In this document: piece after piece, positions 52,805 to 61,756 of the stretch | Numbering within the stretch: position 1 is the stretch's first letter | Layout of the letters: each line of letters opens with the position of its first letter | Assembly (NCBI GenBank): GCA_002350765.1 | Contig: DEFK01000018.1 | Coordinates: 1-64,000 of the forward strand | Direction of reading: 5' to 3' | Source of the DNA: Ruminococcaceae bacterium UBA2854 | Lineage (GTDB): Bacteria; Bacillota; Clostridia; Oscillospirales; Acutalibacteraceae | DNA length: 64,000 bases | Notes under the pieces: generated by a model | The model's input: only the letters and a program-made list of their open reading frames with translations | Told to the model about the DNA's origin: nothing | The model's database searches: none | Translations under genes and position numbers: made by a program

Positions 52805-53399
52805 TGTTTCCTCCCTTCATTCTCTTTATAATCTCAATTACTCTTGGATCAATCTCAACCAAAAGATTAAAGTTGCAACTCCTGATCTGCATATTCTTAA
52901 AGTTTACATTAAGTCCGAATATCTCGCTCGTTTTATCCTCGTCCTTGAATCTTGTACAGGCTGTAAAGATCACATTTGTGAGGTTAGCGTTTATAAATCT
53001 AAAGTAGCTTATAAAATGACACTGCGAAAACTTTGCGTCAATCAGCCTACACGCCTTAATCTCACAATTTGTAAAACTGCTTTGATTGTACTCTGACTTT
53101 TCCATGAAACACATAAAGAACGAGGTAAACAAAAATGTACATTTATAAAACGCACTTGACTGACAATAGCATCCGTCAAAAACACAATCGGTAAATATAC
53201 ACGCATTAAACTCAGACTTACTAAAGTTGCAGCGATTGAATCGACATTTGCTGAAGATGCATGTATCAAATCTTTTCGCCTTGATATTTGTACCCTTAAA
53301 CAATCCATTATCAATTGTGTATTGTTTTATCAGGTTATCCTCTTCGTTTTGATATTCAGAAAGAATTATCTTGAATTCCTCTCCGCTAATGCTTTTCAT
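52794..53399 (-). CDS. Pentapeptide-repeat protein
   Basis: 201 residues from ATG 53399. About 50-165 is built of pentapeptide repeats with Phe or Leu at every fifth position (FSKCRFNRCNFSKSEFNACI and similar), which fold as a right-handed beta helix. Unusually many centre positions are cysteine. Some such proteins mimic DNA and shield gyrase (Qnr, McbG); others are structural. It follows ParB by two bases. A DNA-mimic or anti-restriction role would suit a mobile element but is not shown. Confidence 0.75.
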   Translation of the reverse strand: MKSISGEEFKIILSEYQNEEDNLIKQYTIDNGLFKGTNIKAKRFDTCIFSKCRFNRCNFSKSEFNACIFTDCVFDGCYCQSSAFYKCTFLFTSFFMCFMEKSEYNQSSFTNCEIKACRLIDAKFSQCHFISYFRFINANLTNVIFTACTRFKDEDKTSEIFGLNVNFKNMQIRSCNFNLLVEIDPRVIEIIKRMKGGNNVT

Positions 53400-53401
53400 A
53401 G

Positions 53402-54865
53402 TCACCCACCTTTCATACGTATTGTTTCGGGTTTCACTTCCATCACAACACAATTCGCGCTGTAACAGGTTATTCCTCTGTTAATGAAGCTGTGCTTTTT
53501 CAGATTGATATTTCCTCTTACTAAAAACGCTCTATCATGATTCTTTACCAAAGTTCCTCTCACGATTTTACCCGAATTAATCTCCTCTCCCTCAAACTCA
53601 AATAAAACGCTTGGAGCAGTATCTGCTACATCTTTTCCCTCTGCAATGTCGATTTGAGTCTCTGTAACGCTCTCTGTCGGCTTTTTTGTGGAAATCGGAG
53701 TAACATTACCTCTTTTTTCTTCGACCGCTTCAGGCTCATTTACAGAGATTTGAGAATGTTCCATCTTGGAATATGAAATATTTTCTTCATTAACCTCTTT
53801 CGATTCACCTGCTGGCTCTTGTTGTTCTAAAGAAAAATCAAATTCTTTATCGCCTGTTTCAGACTCATCTTTAGATTCAGGCAGAACGACTTCGTCTACC
53901 TTTGGTAAATCACCTTTTGCCTCATCAGCGAGTGCTTCAAAGTCTTTTTCTTCCATTTGCTTGAGATGATTTGCAACTGCGTACCTGTCAAGGTATGCCT
54001 GCATCATCTCTTTTTCATCACAGGGCGGTAAGAAAGAACTTCTGCACATATGCCCTTCAACGTTTCTGGAGTAATCTCTCTCCATAACAACATACTTTTG
54101 AAGCTTCTCATTTAGCGAAACATAATAGACAAAGCCTTCATCATCCATATAGACTGTCATCGAAATATCTTCATTTGCTTGAACAGACAACGCGTACAAC
54201 TCGTTGATCCTTCTTGTGATCTTCATAGCTTCTTCCATATCAAGCGCAGACTCCTCAATGCTTGCGTATGTTTTAGTCCCTTCAAGAAACAGCTTATAAT
54301 CCTCATCACTTGTCAGCCTGCGAATCATATCAAACTTCTTAAAGAGTTTCTTTGCTTTCTTATCTGTCAATTGGAACAACGGCGCATACTCGGGATCATC
54401 AATACTCTTCCCCTCTGCTTCAATAGCGTCACGGATCTCACAATAGCCTCTGTAACGTTGTTCAATGGATAACTCTCTCACCATAAGATTCGTAACGTTC
54501 TTTGCTATTGTTTGTGTCAGTTTTGATTCTGACGATTTAATCACACAGGGAACTACTTTGAGTTTAGCCTCTTTCGCTGCTTTATAGCGCCTCTCCCCTG
54601 AGATAATCATATACTTATTGCCGTCAATCTCCTCAACGTCAAGCGGCTGACGAATTCCAATCAGCTTGATACTTGCCACAAGTTCCTCAAAGGGAATCTT
54701 ATCTGCTTCATCTCTTGAATTATAGTTTTGGTTATCGGGATTGAGTACAAGACTATCTATCAGCAGGTTAGCAAATTTTGTATCAGCCTGACTGACTCTT
54801 GACTCAGTTTTACTCGCCCAGGAAGGCTTCTTCCCTAACAAAGCGTTTAAGTTTCCTTTAGGCAT
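53402..54865 (-). CDS. ParB-like partition protein
   Basis: 487 residues. The N-terminal domain has the ParB/Spo0J nuclease-like core (IKLIGIRQPLDVEEIDGNKYMIISGERRYKAAKEAKLKVVPC, with the GERR box near 90-93), followed by a helical DNA-binding region (REL-SIEQRYRGYCEIRDAI) and then a long acidic, disordered linker and a C-terminal beta-rich domain that is unusual for ParB. It overlaps the parA gene. ParB binds parS sites and drives segregation of low-copy replicons; no parS was identified. Confidence 0.88.
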   Translation of the reverse strand: MPKGNLNALLGKKPSWASKTESRVSQADTKFANLLIDSLVLNPDNQNYNSRDEADKIPFEELVASIKLIGIRQPLDVEEIDGNKYMIISGERRYKAAKEAKLKVVPCVIKSSESKLTQTIAKNVTNLMVRELSIEQRYRGYCEIRDAIEAEGKSIDDPEYAPLFQLTDKKAKKLFKKFDMIRRLTSDEDYKLFLEGTKTYASIEESALDMEEAMKITRRINELYALSVQANEDISMTVYMDDEGFVYYVSLNEKLQKYVVMERDYSRNVEGHMCRSSFLPPCDEKEMMQAYLDRYAVANHLKQMEEKDFEALADEAKGDLPKVDEVVLPESKDESETGDKEFDFSLEQQEPAGESKEVNEENISYSKMEHSQISVNEPEAVEEKRGNVTPISTKKPTESVTETQIDIAEGKDVADTAPSVLFEFEGEEINSGKIVRGTLVKNHDRAFLVRGNINLKKHSFINRGITCYSANCVVMEVKPETIRMKGG

Positions 54866-55712
54866 ACTTCACACGCTCCTTCTCATCAATCCTGGCAACG
54901 ACTTCCTTACTCAGCGTCCTCATTGCGCCGAATATTCTCGGACATTTGTGTATGCCGTAGTGGTAAAAGGGAATCGGAATACACTCAGCGAAAGAGTTGT
55001 CTATAAACGATGAGGTTGGAATGGATGTATCAAAAACTGTCAAGATATCCGAATAGAGAGATTTAATGTCAATCACCTCATCATTTACTTTTATCGGACG
55101 TTTTGAGGACTCATTGATAACACATCCTAGTATCGTTCCATGATTGGTCGATGTCGGAAGGTTTCTGATTTGTGAAATAGTCGGAGCAAGTTCCTGGAAA
55201 GAGTTGGCGTCGGGAAGCACGGGAAGTATGTAGTAGTCTGTGCAATTAAAGGCATTTGTAAGTAGACTATCCGACTCAGGCGGGCAATCAATGATAATAT
55301 ATTCATAATCTCCTGCAACCTTGTCCAATGCCTCCTTGAGCCTTAATTCAGGGTTACTCAATTCGCTCCACTGTTTTTCAAAGTGATGAAGTATCTCGTT
55401 TGACGGCAACAGATCAATCTGACATACTCCGAACCTTCCAAATTCATAAGAGAATGTCTGAATTGCGTCTTTAACACTTGTTTTTCTCATTAGCACCTCA
55501 AAAATAGAATCCCTGCTGTCGTCGTACGCCCCCAGATACTTTGTCGCGGACGAGTGAGTGTCAATATCGACAAGCAGTACCCGGTTTCTGAAGCGTGAAT
55601 ACCTCGATCGCCTGTACGTTGACAAAAAGGCTGCTATGTTCACCGCGAAAATCGTTTTACCGACTCCTCCCTTTTGCAGTGAACAGGAAATGATTTTTGC
55701 TTTTCTTCTCAT
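54858..55712 (-). CDS. ParA partition ATPase
   Basis: 284 residues. Deviant Walker A LQKGGVGKTIFAVN near the start, the DTHSSATKYLG Walker A' region and IIIDCPPESDSLLTNA Walker B are complete, so it should be an active ATPase. It positions ParB-bound DNA in the cell. ATG 55712 is used because GAAAGGAAG precedes it. It is followed directly by ParB, with an eight-base overlap, and preceded by a helix-turn-helix-like gene. Confidence 0.92.
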   Translation of the reverse strand: MRRKAKIISCSLQKGGVGKTIFAVNIAAFLSTYRRSRYSRFRNRVLLVDIDTHSSATKYLGAYDDSRDSIFEVLMRKTSVKDAIQTFSYEFGRFGVCQIDLLPSNEILHHFEKQWSELSNPELRLKEALDKVAGDYEYIIIDCPPESDSLLTNAFNCTDYYILPVLPDANSFQELAPTISQIRNLPTSTNHGTILGCVINESSKRPIKVNDEVIDIKSLYSDILTVFDTSIPTSSFIDNSFAECIPIPFYHYGIHKCPRIFGAMRTLSKEVVARIDEKERVKYA

Positions 55713-55737
55713 AGCTTTTCTTCCTTTCATTGTTGTT

Positions 55738-56382
55738 TTATTCTTTATCGCAAGTCAAATACGCGTCGTAATTGACTTTTGCTTCCAATGTTCTGATCAT
55801 TTCGAGGATTTGTTCATTCTCATCCCTTGATTTGGCTCTCGGCAAGTTTTCAATGAGATATGAACAAGTCTCAAATTTAGCATCCTCGCTCTCAATAGCC
55901 GGGACATACTTCACAAAACTCAGGCACAAATCCGAAAAGCCTTCGGTCTTAACAGCTGATACTCCCCACATACAGGTTGCAAGGGTACTAATAGCCCGTT
56001 CCAGACAAGTGTAGTAGGCTGTCTTTTTCATTCCTGTCTTTTCGAGTATTTCCTCGAAACTGTACTTATCGAGAGACAGGTAGGTATAGAACAGAACCGA
56101 ATAACCCTTTTCGAATATACAGTTGGTCGATCTTAAATGGTCAATACAGTGTTCCAAATAGCCAATTAAACGCAAATTATCGGCAGAAATAATTTTCTTA
56201 AACTGAGTATTCGTGATAGGTGCGCTTGCGGATTCACAGAAATCCTCGAAATTTTTTGCGTTTTCCTGCGAAAATATTTCATCTTCTCCGCGGCAGTTAA
56301 TAGCAATGCGGATATTTCGGTAATTTTCCAAAAGGAGCTTTGTATTGGCGAACTCGACTGAATTATTGAATTTCTTTGACAT
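55738..56382 (-). CDS. Helix-turn-helix protein upstream of ParAB
   Basis: 214 residues. The central segment LFYTYLSLDKYSFEEILEKTGMKKTAYYTCLERAISTLA resembles sigma region 4 or ArpU-like helix-turn-helix motifs. The rest is helical. GAAGGG precedes the ATG. It is second in the partition operon, after the small 56462 gene, and may control copy number or partition genes. Not assigned to a family with certainty. Confidence 0.55.
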   Translation of the reverse strand: MSKKFNNSVEFANTKLLLENYRNIRIAINCRGEDEIFSQENAKNFEDFCESASAPITNTQFKKIISADNLRLIGYLEHCIDHLRSTNCIFEKGYSVLFYTYLSLDKYSFEEILEKTGMKKTAYYTCLERAISTLATCMWGVSAVKTEGFSDLCLSFVKYVPAIESEDAKFETCSYLIENLPRAKSRDENEQILEMIRTLEAKVNYDAYLTCDKE

Positions 56383-56461
56383 AAATCAACCCTTCTTAAC
56401 TATCTAAAAATTATCAAAATCAAATGTAAATGCTCAAAACAGATGGTTGGATCAATGAGAG

Positions 56462-56632
56462 CTACTGCTTTTCCGGCGCTGAGAAATGCGAGTATAGAAT
56501 TCTTTTTTGTACGGCTTCGTTAGCGTTTTTCCTGATCAACGCCTGCTTAATTGAGTCCACAAGCTGCGTATTCTTTTTCTCGCTCTTTTGCTTTACACGC
56601 TGAAACATCTCGGTGTAACTGTTCTTTTCCAT
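56462..56632 (-). CDS. Small basic helical protein heading the partition operon
   Basis: 56 residues, starting MEKNSYTEMFQRVKQKSEKK and ending APEKQ. It is a single charged helix rich in Lys, Gln and Glu. GGGAGG lies six bases before the ATG, strong support for translation. It is 79 bases upstream of the 55738 gene, and downstream of an attenuator hairpin. Function unknown; possibly a small regulator. Confidence 0.6.
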   Translation of the reverse strand: MEKNSYTEMFQRVKQKSEKKNTQLVDSIKQALIRKNANEAVQKRILYSHFSAPEKQ

Positions 56633-56713
56633 GGCTAACCTCCCATTATTACTGGATTTTTGAATGTTGCCGTTCTATTGGCAGAGATTAATTTAGCCCT
56701 AAAAAACAAAAAT

Positions 56714-56740
56714 AGCCTTGGAAAAATCTTTTCCAAAGCT
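56714..56740 (-). terminator. Attenuator hairpin before the partition operon
   Basis: On the minus strand AGCTTTGGAAAA pairs with TTTTCCAAGGCT, then ATTTTTGTTTTTTAG follows: an intrinsic terminator 82 bases before the first start codon. Confidence 0.7.
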
Positions 56741-56750
56741 ACTGAAATGA

Positions 56751-56780
56751 ATTTATTTAATTGTTCGAGAAATATGTCAA
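56751..56780 (-). promoter_or_regulatory. Possible promoter of the partition operon
   Basis: On the minus strand TTGACA (56775-56780) is perfect; a -10 is only approximate (AATAAA or ATAAAT around 56751-56757). The element's right end should lie between here and spoVT. Confidence 0.4.
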
Positions 56781-56943
56781 CTCTGAGCTAAAAGCTCGTC
56801 TGAGGGCATTCTGAGGCGAAAGAATCGGAATCTGAATACAAACAAAATCTTCCATTCAACAAATTGTATTTTCTGCCTGAAATTGCAAAAGATAAATGGG
56901 CAAGTGATTTTAATAATTTTGATAGATAAGGGAGATTTTAGAT

Positions 56944-57486
56944 ATGAAGGCAACAGGAATTGTAAGGCGGATTGACGACCTCGGGAGAGTGGTTATCCCC
57001 AAGGAAATCCGCAGAACTCTGCGAATCCGCGAGGGAGACCCGATGGAGATATACACCGCGACGGACGGCGAGGTAATATTCAAGAAATACTCGCCCGTGG
57101 GCGAGATGTCCACATTCGCGGCGCAATACGCGGACGTGCTGTCGAGAATCAGCAGTCTGCCGACTATTATCTGTGACCGCGACCACGTCATAGCGGCGTC
57201 GGGAGTTTCAAAACGGGAGTTCCTCGAGCGCAGAATCACGAGCGTGCTCGAGAACTATATGGAGAACAGAAAAAGCTATCAGGCTTCCAGAAACGACGTC
57301 TCCGACGTTCAGCCCGTAGAGGGCTTAGAGCACCGCGCGGCGGTTATTTATCCGATTATCGCGGCGGGCGATATAGCGGGAGCGGTAGTTATGCTCAAAA
57401 GCGACAGCAACCGCACCCCGTCGGAAACAGAGCTCAAACTCGCCCAGAGCGCGGCGGAGTTCTTAGGCAAACAGATGGAAAGCTAA
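56944..57486 (+). CDS. spoVT: Stage V sporulation protein T
   Basis: 180 residues, normal length. The N-terminal AbrB swapped-hairpin domain (KATGIVRRIDDLGRVVIPKEIRRTL) is followed by a GAF-like domain to the end. SpoVT tunes forespore gene expression under sigma G in endospore formers. The codon use is clearly GC-richer than the element to its left, which marks the return to the host chromosome. GGGAG precedes the ATG. A terminator follows at 57529-57559. Confidence 0.95.
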   Translation: MKATGIVRRIDDLGRVVIPKEIRRTLRIREGDPMEIYTATDGEVIFKKYSPVGEMSTFAAQYADVLSRISSLPTIICDRDHVIAASGVSKREFLERRITSVLENYMENRKSYQASRNDVSDVQPVEGLEHRAAVIYPIIAAGDIAGAVVMLKSDSNRTPSETELKLAQSAAEFLGKQMES

Positions 57487-57528
57487 GCGGCGTAACCTCA
57501 ATAAAGCGGTTTCTCATATAGCAAGCAA

Positions 57529-57559
57529 AAGGCAGGAAGCATCAACTTCCTGCCTTTTT
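57529..57559. terminator. Terminator of spoVT
   Basis: AAGGCAGGAAG pairs with CTTCCTGCCTT and is followed by TTTATTC. It lies between spoVT and the convergent secreted-protein gene. Confidence 0.85.
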
Positions 57560-57577
57560 ATTCAACTGTGTATTACT

Positions 57578-58294
57578 TTACAATTTAATCTTAACCTCAG
57601 TAGGGCCCGCGGCATAGCTCGCGATCTCGTACGGGTTGAAGTGGACATATACATACTTGCCCTTAAGCCAGATATTAAACTTATTTACATCCAGGTTCTT
57701 TATACCCTCGAGCGCTGTTGTATAGTATTTCGAAGGTTCGCTGTTAATTGTCTTTTCCATTTTATCGACAATCTTTTTCTTCAGCTCGGAACCGCTGTAT
57801 TTTGTGGTTTTAGCGTTGGAAAGCTTTTTACCGTTCGATTTCTTATAGGTATAGCCCGCCACCTGTTCATAGCCGTGAGCGCCCATTGTATAACCGTAAT
57901 ACGAGATTCTATAGCTGTACTTTCCGTTGGCGTTATAAGTAAGCTTCGCGGTTACTTTATACTCGTAATGCCAGCCTGTTCTCGTAAAATTTGTTACTCC
58001 GTTAGCGGAATAATCATTCTTCGCCATCGAGATTATATTATCCGCGAATTTTTTTACGTTGTTTTTAATCTTTTTATTCACCTTTTTCGCGGCGCTGGAC
58101 TTAGACTTCAGCACGGGATATTGAATCTTACCTTTTAGAATAAGAACACCCTGCTTTTTAATAGTCTTGTTCACCGTCTTATAAGACACATATTTCTTGC
58201 CTGTTTTTGACGCCGCTGACGCTGAAACGGAAAAAACCGCCGCCGTACTAAGAATAATTGTTAATGATAAAAAAATAGATAATAGTTTTTTCAT
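57578..58294 (-). CDS. Secreted RsiV/PdaC-like protein (DUF4163 and DUF3298)
   Basis: 238 residues. Signal peptide (LLSIFLSLTIILSTAAVFSV, cleavage near ASAAS), then a region like DUF4163 (about 50-120) and a C-terminal DUF3298-like domain with YGYTMGAHGYEQ and YVYVHFNPYEIASYAAGPTEV. In Bacillus such modules bind lysozyme or chitin (RsiV, PdaC). Here there is no transmembrane anti-sigma part, so it is probably a secreted wall-binding protein. Single gene with host-like codon use. Confidence 0.75.
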   Translation of the reverse strand: MKKLLSIFLSLTIILSTAAVFSVSASAASKTGKKYVSYKTVNKTIKKQGVLILKGKIQYPVLKSKSSAAKKVNKKIKNNVKKFADNIISMAKNDYSANGVTNFTRTGWHYEYKVTAKLTYNANGKYSYRISYYGYTMGAHGYEQVAGYTYKKSNGKKLSNAKTTKYSGSELKKKIVDKMEKTINSEPSKYYTTALEGIKNLDVNKFNIWLKGKYVYVHFNPYEIASYAAGPTEVKIKL

Positions 58295-58455
58295 AAAGAT
58301 ATCCCCCTTAGTTTTTTATTATTATATCACAAACGCCCAAATATTACTGCACAAAAATAATACGGCTGATTTGTGGAATTTAGACAAGTGCCCGCAAGAG
58401 CGGCAGTGGTAAGTTAATAGATAGCTTAAAGAGAGGTTCAGGTAAAGCCGCAACT

Positions 58456-58623
58456 CTCGTACCCCTTTTTAAAGGGGTAAAAATCGTTGCGAACAACGTG
58501 AGCCGATTTTTGGGGATGGCGTTATTTTCAGAAGAAGCTTTAAGATAACACCCGCGAGCAGACCGCTACGCTGACTAATCCCCGCAAATCAAAGATTTGC
58601 ACCCCTTTAAAAAGGGGTACGAG
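58456..58623. mobile_element. 168-bp MITE-like element with perfect 23-bp terminal inverted repeats
   Basis: 58456-58478 and 58601-58623 are perfect reverse complements, each starting CTCGTACCCC. The inside is non-coding with smaller inverted repeats (AAAATCG/CGATTTT). No clear target duplication. It fills much of the gene-free stretch 58295-58910. Confidence 0.65.
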
Positions 58624-58743
58624 TTTCTTCCTAAAGGAAACGTTTTAGCTCAACGTCACCTTAACGCAGTGTATACCTTTTCCTCAGCCGGAGACGGCAA
58701 CAACTCTGTCGCTGTCGCGAATTTTGCTACGCAAACCACTCAG

Positions 58744-58883
58744 GATGACATAGTAAAGGCAAAAAATGACAGAAAAAACCGCCGTTGATTAAGCTTTCCT
58801 ATAAAGAGAGCTTTCCAAAGGCGGCTATGGCTCCCGCGGCTCGCGGGCAAAAATATCGGGTTGACCGAGATGGTCAACCCGAA
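58744..58883. repeat. 140-bp direct repeat, copy 1, with embedded terminator
   Basis: Nearly identical to 62479-62620. It contains the hairpin CGGGTTGACC/GGTCAACCCG (about 58857-58882), an intrinsic terminator on the minus strand for the peptide/adhesin operon, plus a CCGCGG-CTCG hairpin. The left end joins a repeat arm (CACTCAGGATGACA) also present at 61742-61756. Confidence 0.75.
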
Positions 58884-58910
58884 TTTTTAATTCCTAAGGT
58901 TATTACAGAA

Positions 58911-59072
58911 TTAGAGTAAGCTTGAGAGATCGCCGATTGTACCAGCGAGCTGGTTGATATTATCAACCTTCTGTGTTGTAGCGCCGTTCGATGTTTCTGT
59001 TGAAGCACAGAGAACGTCAGCCTTTGTTAAATCCTCTACTGTAATTACAGGAGACTTATATAATTCTTTCAT
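58911..59072 (-). CDS. Short peptide gene, possible modified-peptide precursor
   Basis: 53 residues, starting MKELYKSPVITVEDLTKADV, with a single Cys (VLCAS) and a Thr/Ser/Asn-rich second half. GGGAGGAG lies before the ATG, so it is translated. It has no signal peptide. Short peptides with a K-x-P-x-I/V leader and a conserved D-V/I-L-x-x-S are numerous in gut Clostridia; some are precursors of modified peptides, most are unstudied. It follows the 59089 surface-protein gene by 16 bases in the same operon. Confidence 0.6.
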   Translation of the reverse strand: MKELYKSPVITVEDLTKADVLCASTETSNGATTQKVDNINQLAGTIGDLSSLL

Positions 59073-59088
59073 TGTTCAATCTCCTCCC

Positions 59089-61557
59089 TTATGCTAAATC
59101 TGACCAAGCTGCCATACAGCCTGTGTACTGATAGTTATGACCTGCATACTTAGCGTAGTAAGTATTGCCGTCCTTCTTGTAATAGAAACGAGCTATTACC
59201 TTATCATCATCTGTTACGTTGTTTACAGCACATGTGATGTACTTGTAATCTGTAGTATCATCTGTAGGATCGCCGTAAGCACTGTAATCTCCGGTGCCGC
59301 ATACGTTGTTGTATGTACCCTTAGCGGAGATAGTCTTAACTCTGTCATCTCCTGCTTTAATGGCATCATAATTAATCTCTGCGTAAGTTTTGTTGGTGTT
59401 ATTAGCCTTAGCGAGTACGAAGCCGTAATCGTCAGCGTCCTGAACTAAATCAGTATCAAGAACAGCTATGAAACGCATATTCTTAGCGCCTTCCTGGCTG
59501 CTTGTTGTCTCGTCAATCTTATCAGTGAACTTCTTCTGAACACCAAGGAGAGTACCCTTGAGGTAATCACTGCTGATTCCGAATAAGTTGCCGTCGTTAA
59601 TATCAGCAGCAGCCTTTTCAATCGGATTAAGCGGGCTAGATGTATCAGGTCCTACGCCGTAAGTACCGTTGCCGTTATCCTTCGGAGCATATCCGTTAGC
59701 GCAGTAGTCAGCGGGAACAGGCTTATTGAATGTACCGCCGCTAACAACGATTTCCTCAAAGGGAGCGTAACCAGAGCCGGTTTCATCATACTTAACAGCT
59801 TCGCCGCCCTCGGATGTAATTGTACCGCCAGTAATTTCGGTTGAGCCTGACTTAACAACAATAGCTGAAGCTGTATCGCTGGCGATAGTACCGCCGCTGA
59901 TGTTGAGCTCACCTGTGTTCGGGTGATAAATCGCCGCTTGGTCGCCTGTAGCTGTGATTGTACCGCCGTTGATGTTGATTTCGTAACCGCCATCGCCTGA
60001 TGTACCGTTACCCGAAATAGCGTGGATTGATGATGTGATTTCAGAGCCTTCGTTTACGTTAACTGTAGCGTCCTTTAATGCTACAACGCCGTAAGGAGCT
60101 GTAACCTCAGCGCCGTCGTTAATGTTTACTGTGGCGCCGTTTTCAACTGTTACGCCTCTGTCGCCAGAGTTAATTGTGCCTGTTACGTCAACTGTACCTG
60201 TACCCTTAACATACAGACCGCGGGAAGTACCCGAAACTGAACCGTTGATTGTTCCGTTGGCTGTACCCACGAGTAATACACCGTATTTATTGCCTTCTAC
60301 TGTGCCGTTGATTATTGTGTTGGAACCAGTAAGTCCATATACAGCGGCATTATTCGCAACTGTTGAAATAACTGTAGCTGAAGTATCAACAGTAGTTGTA
60401 GCTGCGTTCTGAATAGCGACGGAAGCAGATGTGATTGTACCGTTTGTAAATGTTACATCATTACCGTCAGCTACAGAGAATGAAGCTCCTGAAACTGTAT
60501 AACCACCGAGGTCTACAGTATATGTTCTGTTGCCGCCGAGTACATAGCCGTCAGCATAGAGCGTTCCGGCGTTTGAAATGTTTTGGAGAACAGTAACTGT
60601 GCCGCCGTCGGGAACATTGTCAAGAGCGTCCTGAAGTGTGGCGTACTTAGCGTCGCCGATCTTGGCTACAGCGGGAGTTGAAGTAAATGTCGCTGTGTAT
60701 GTAACATCGCCTGTTACAGCAGATACCGCGGGTGTCCAGCCCGAGAAGGTGTAGATGTTGTTTGAATCGTCTGTCTTTGTGGGCGTATCGCCGTTATAAA
60801 CAGGAGTCTCGCCGTAAGCGACGGTATCGGTTTTCAGCACATCGTCGCCGTTTTTCCATGTTACGGTATAATCATTTACCGTCGAGCTAAAGGTCGCGGT
60901 GTATTCCGCGTTGCCGGTGACAGCAGTTACCGCGGGAGACCATCCAAGGAAGGTGTAATTGTACTGTGCAGTTGCCGCTTTTTCGGGATCAGCGTGAGTC
61001 GGCGTTTCACCATACTCGACTGTGGTCGTGTCGATAACAGAACCGTCCTCGTTCTTCCAAGTTACGGTGTAGGTGGGGGGAGCGACGCTCTTAAGTGTGA
61101 ACACGATGGACTGAATGCCGTAAATAGCACCTGAGAAGGTTACTTCTGATGATTCACCTGTCCATGTAACTGTATAATATTGCACCCAATTTGGCTCGTC
61201 ATCCCAGGGTTCCTGTTGCCAATATCCGCCGGTTTGCGCAACTGTGGCACCGGGGAAATTAAGGGAATCAACAACTGTACAATTCTTGAGTTCAATCTTG
61301 GTGAATACCGATCCTTCGGGTGCCGTAAAGGTGGCGCTGCCTCTTCCTTTATAGAAATTCTCGCCCACACGGGTTTTAGCTTGCTGTGTAGTAAGAGTTA
61401 CACCGCCGGAAGACATTCCACCAGTGCCGGAAAAAGAATTCCATGTGACGGTGCTTGTTTCTTCTGCCGCGCTCGCCGAGATCGGAACCACAGCGAACAG
61501 GCTAATGACCATAAGAGCCGCGAGAATTATAGATGTAATTCTCTTAATTTTTCTCAT
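59089..61557 (-). CDS. Large secreted protein with InlB-like repeats and a beta-helix domain
   Basis: 822 residues. Signal peptide to about 30, an N-terminal beta domain, two InlB-like repeats with the pattern YTVTWKN-G-V-TDTV-YGETP and FSGWTPAVSAVTG-YTATF (about 165-300), then a parallel beta-helix of Thr/Asn/Val-rich turns (about 330-620) and a C-terminal domain (about 640-822) with VQKKFTD and MRFIAVLDTDLVQ. No LPXTG motif, so the last domain may provide attachment. Likely a polysaccharide- or host-binding surface protein. Confidence 0.8.
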   Translation of the reverse strand: MRKIKRITSIILAALMVISLFAVVPISASAAEETSTVTWNSFSGTGGMSSGGVTLTTQQAKTRVGENFYKGRGSATFTAPEGSVFTKIELKNCTVVDSLNFPGATVAQTGGYWQQEPWDDEPNWVQYYTVTWTGESSEVTFSGAIYGIQSIVFTLKSVAPPTYTVTWKNEDGSVIDTTTVEYGETPTHADPEKAATAQYNYTFLGWSPAVTAVTGNAEYTATFSSTVNDYTVTWKNGDDVLKTDTVAYGETPVYNGDTPTKTDDSNNIYTFSGWTPAVSAVTGDVTYTATFTSTPAVAKIGDAKYATLQDALDNVPDGGTVTVLQNISNAGTLYADGYVLGGNRTYTVDLGGYTVSGASFSVADGNDVTFTNGTITSASVAIQNAATTTVDTSATVISTVANNAAVYGLTGSNTIINGTVEGNKYGVLLVGTANGTINGSVSGTSRGLYVKGTGTVDVTGTINSGDRGVTVENGATVNINDGAEVTAPYGVVALKDATVNVNEGSEITSSIHAISGNGTSGDGGYEININGGTITATGDQAAIYHPNTGELNISGGTIASDTASAIVVKSGSTEITGGTITSEGGEAVKYDETGSGYAPFEEIVVSGGTFNKPVPADYCANGYAPKDNGNGTYGVGPDTSSPLNPIEKAAADINDGNLFGISSDYLKGTLLGVQKKFTDKIDETTSSQEGAKNMRFIAVLDTDLVQDADDYGFVLAKANNTNKTYAEINYDAIKAGDDRVKTISAKGTYNNVCGTGDYSAYGDPTDDTTDYKYITCAVNNVTDDDKVIARFYYKKDGNTYYAKYAGHNYQYTGCMAAWSDLA

Positions 61558-61651
61558 AAGAAAATCATTCCTTTCATAAAATTTTTCCTATAAAGATAAG
61601 TTGTTTTCGGATACTTTACCCGCAATATCTGACCACGCGAAGTATACTTTT

Positions 61652-61756
61652 TGTCATTCTGAGCGGAGTGAAACGAAGTCGAAGAATCTTTTAACTTTAA
61701 GATCCTTCGATTATTCGCTGCCGCGAATTTTGCTCCGCAAACCACTCAGGATGACA
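61652..61756. repeat. REP/MITE-like interspersed repeat
   Basis: TGTCATTCTGAGCGG at the left pairs imperfectly with CCACTCAGGATGACA at the right; the inside (TCGAAGAATC, GATCCTTCGA) also pairs. Parts recur at 58716-58750 and 62449-62490. Such TCATTCTGAG repeats are widespread non-coding repeats in Clostridia. Confidence 0.6.

Noticed and set aside
58456..58623. CRISPR-like array because of repeated CCCCTTT motifs
   Set aside because: Only two inverted copies at the ends of one element; no regularly spaced direct repeats.
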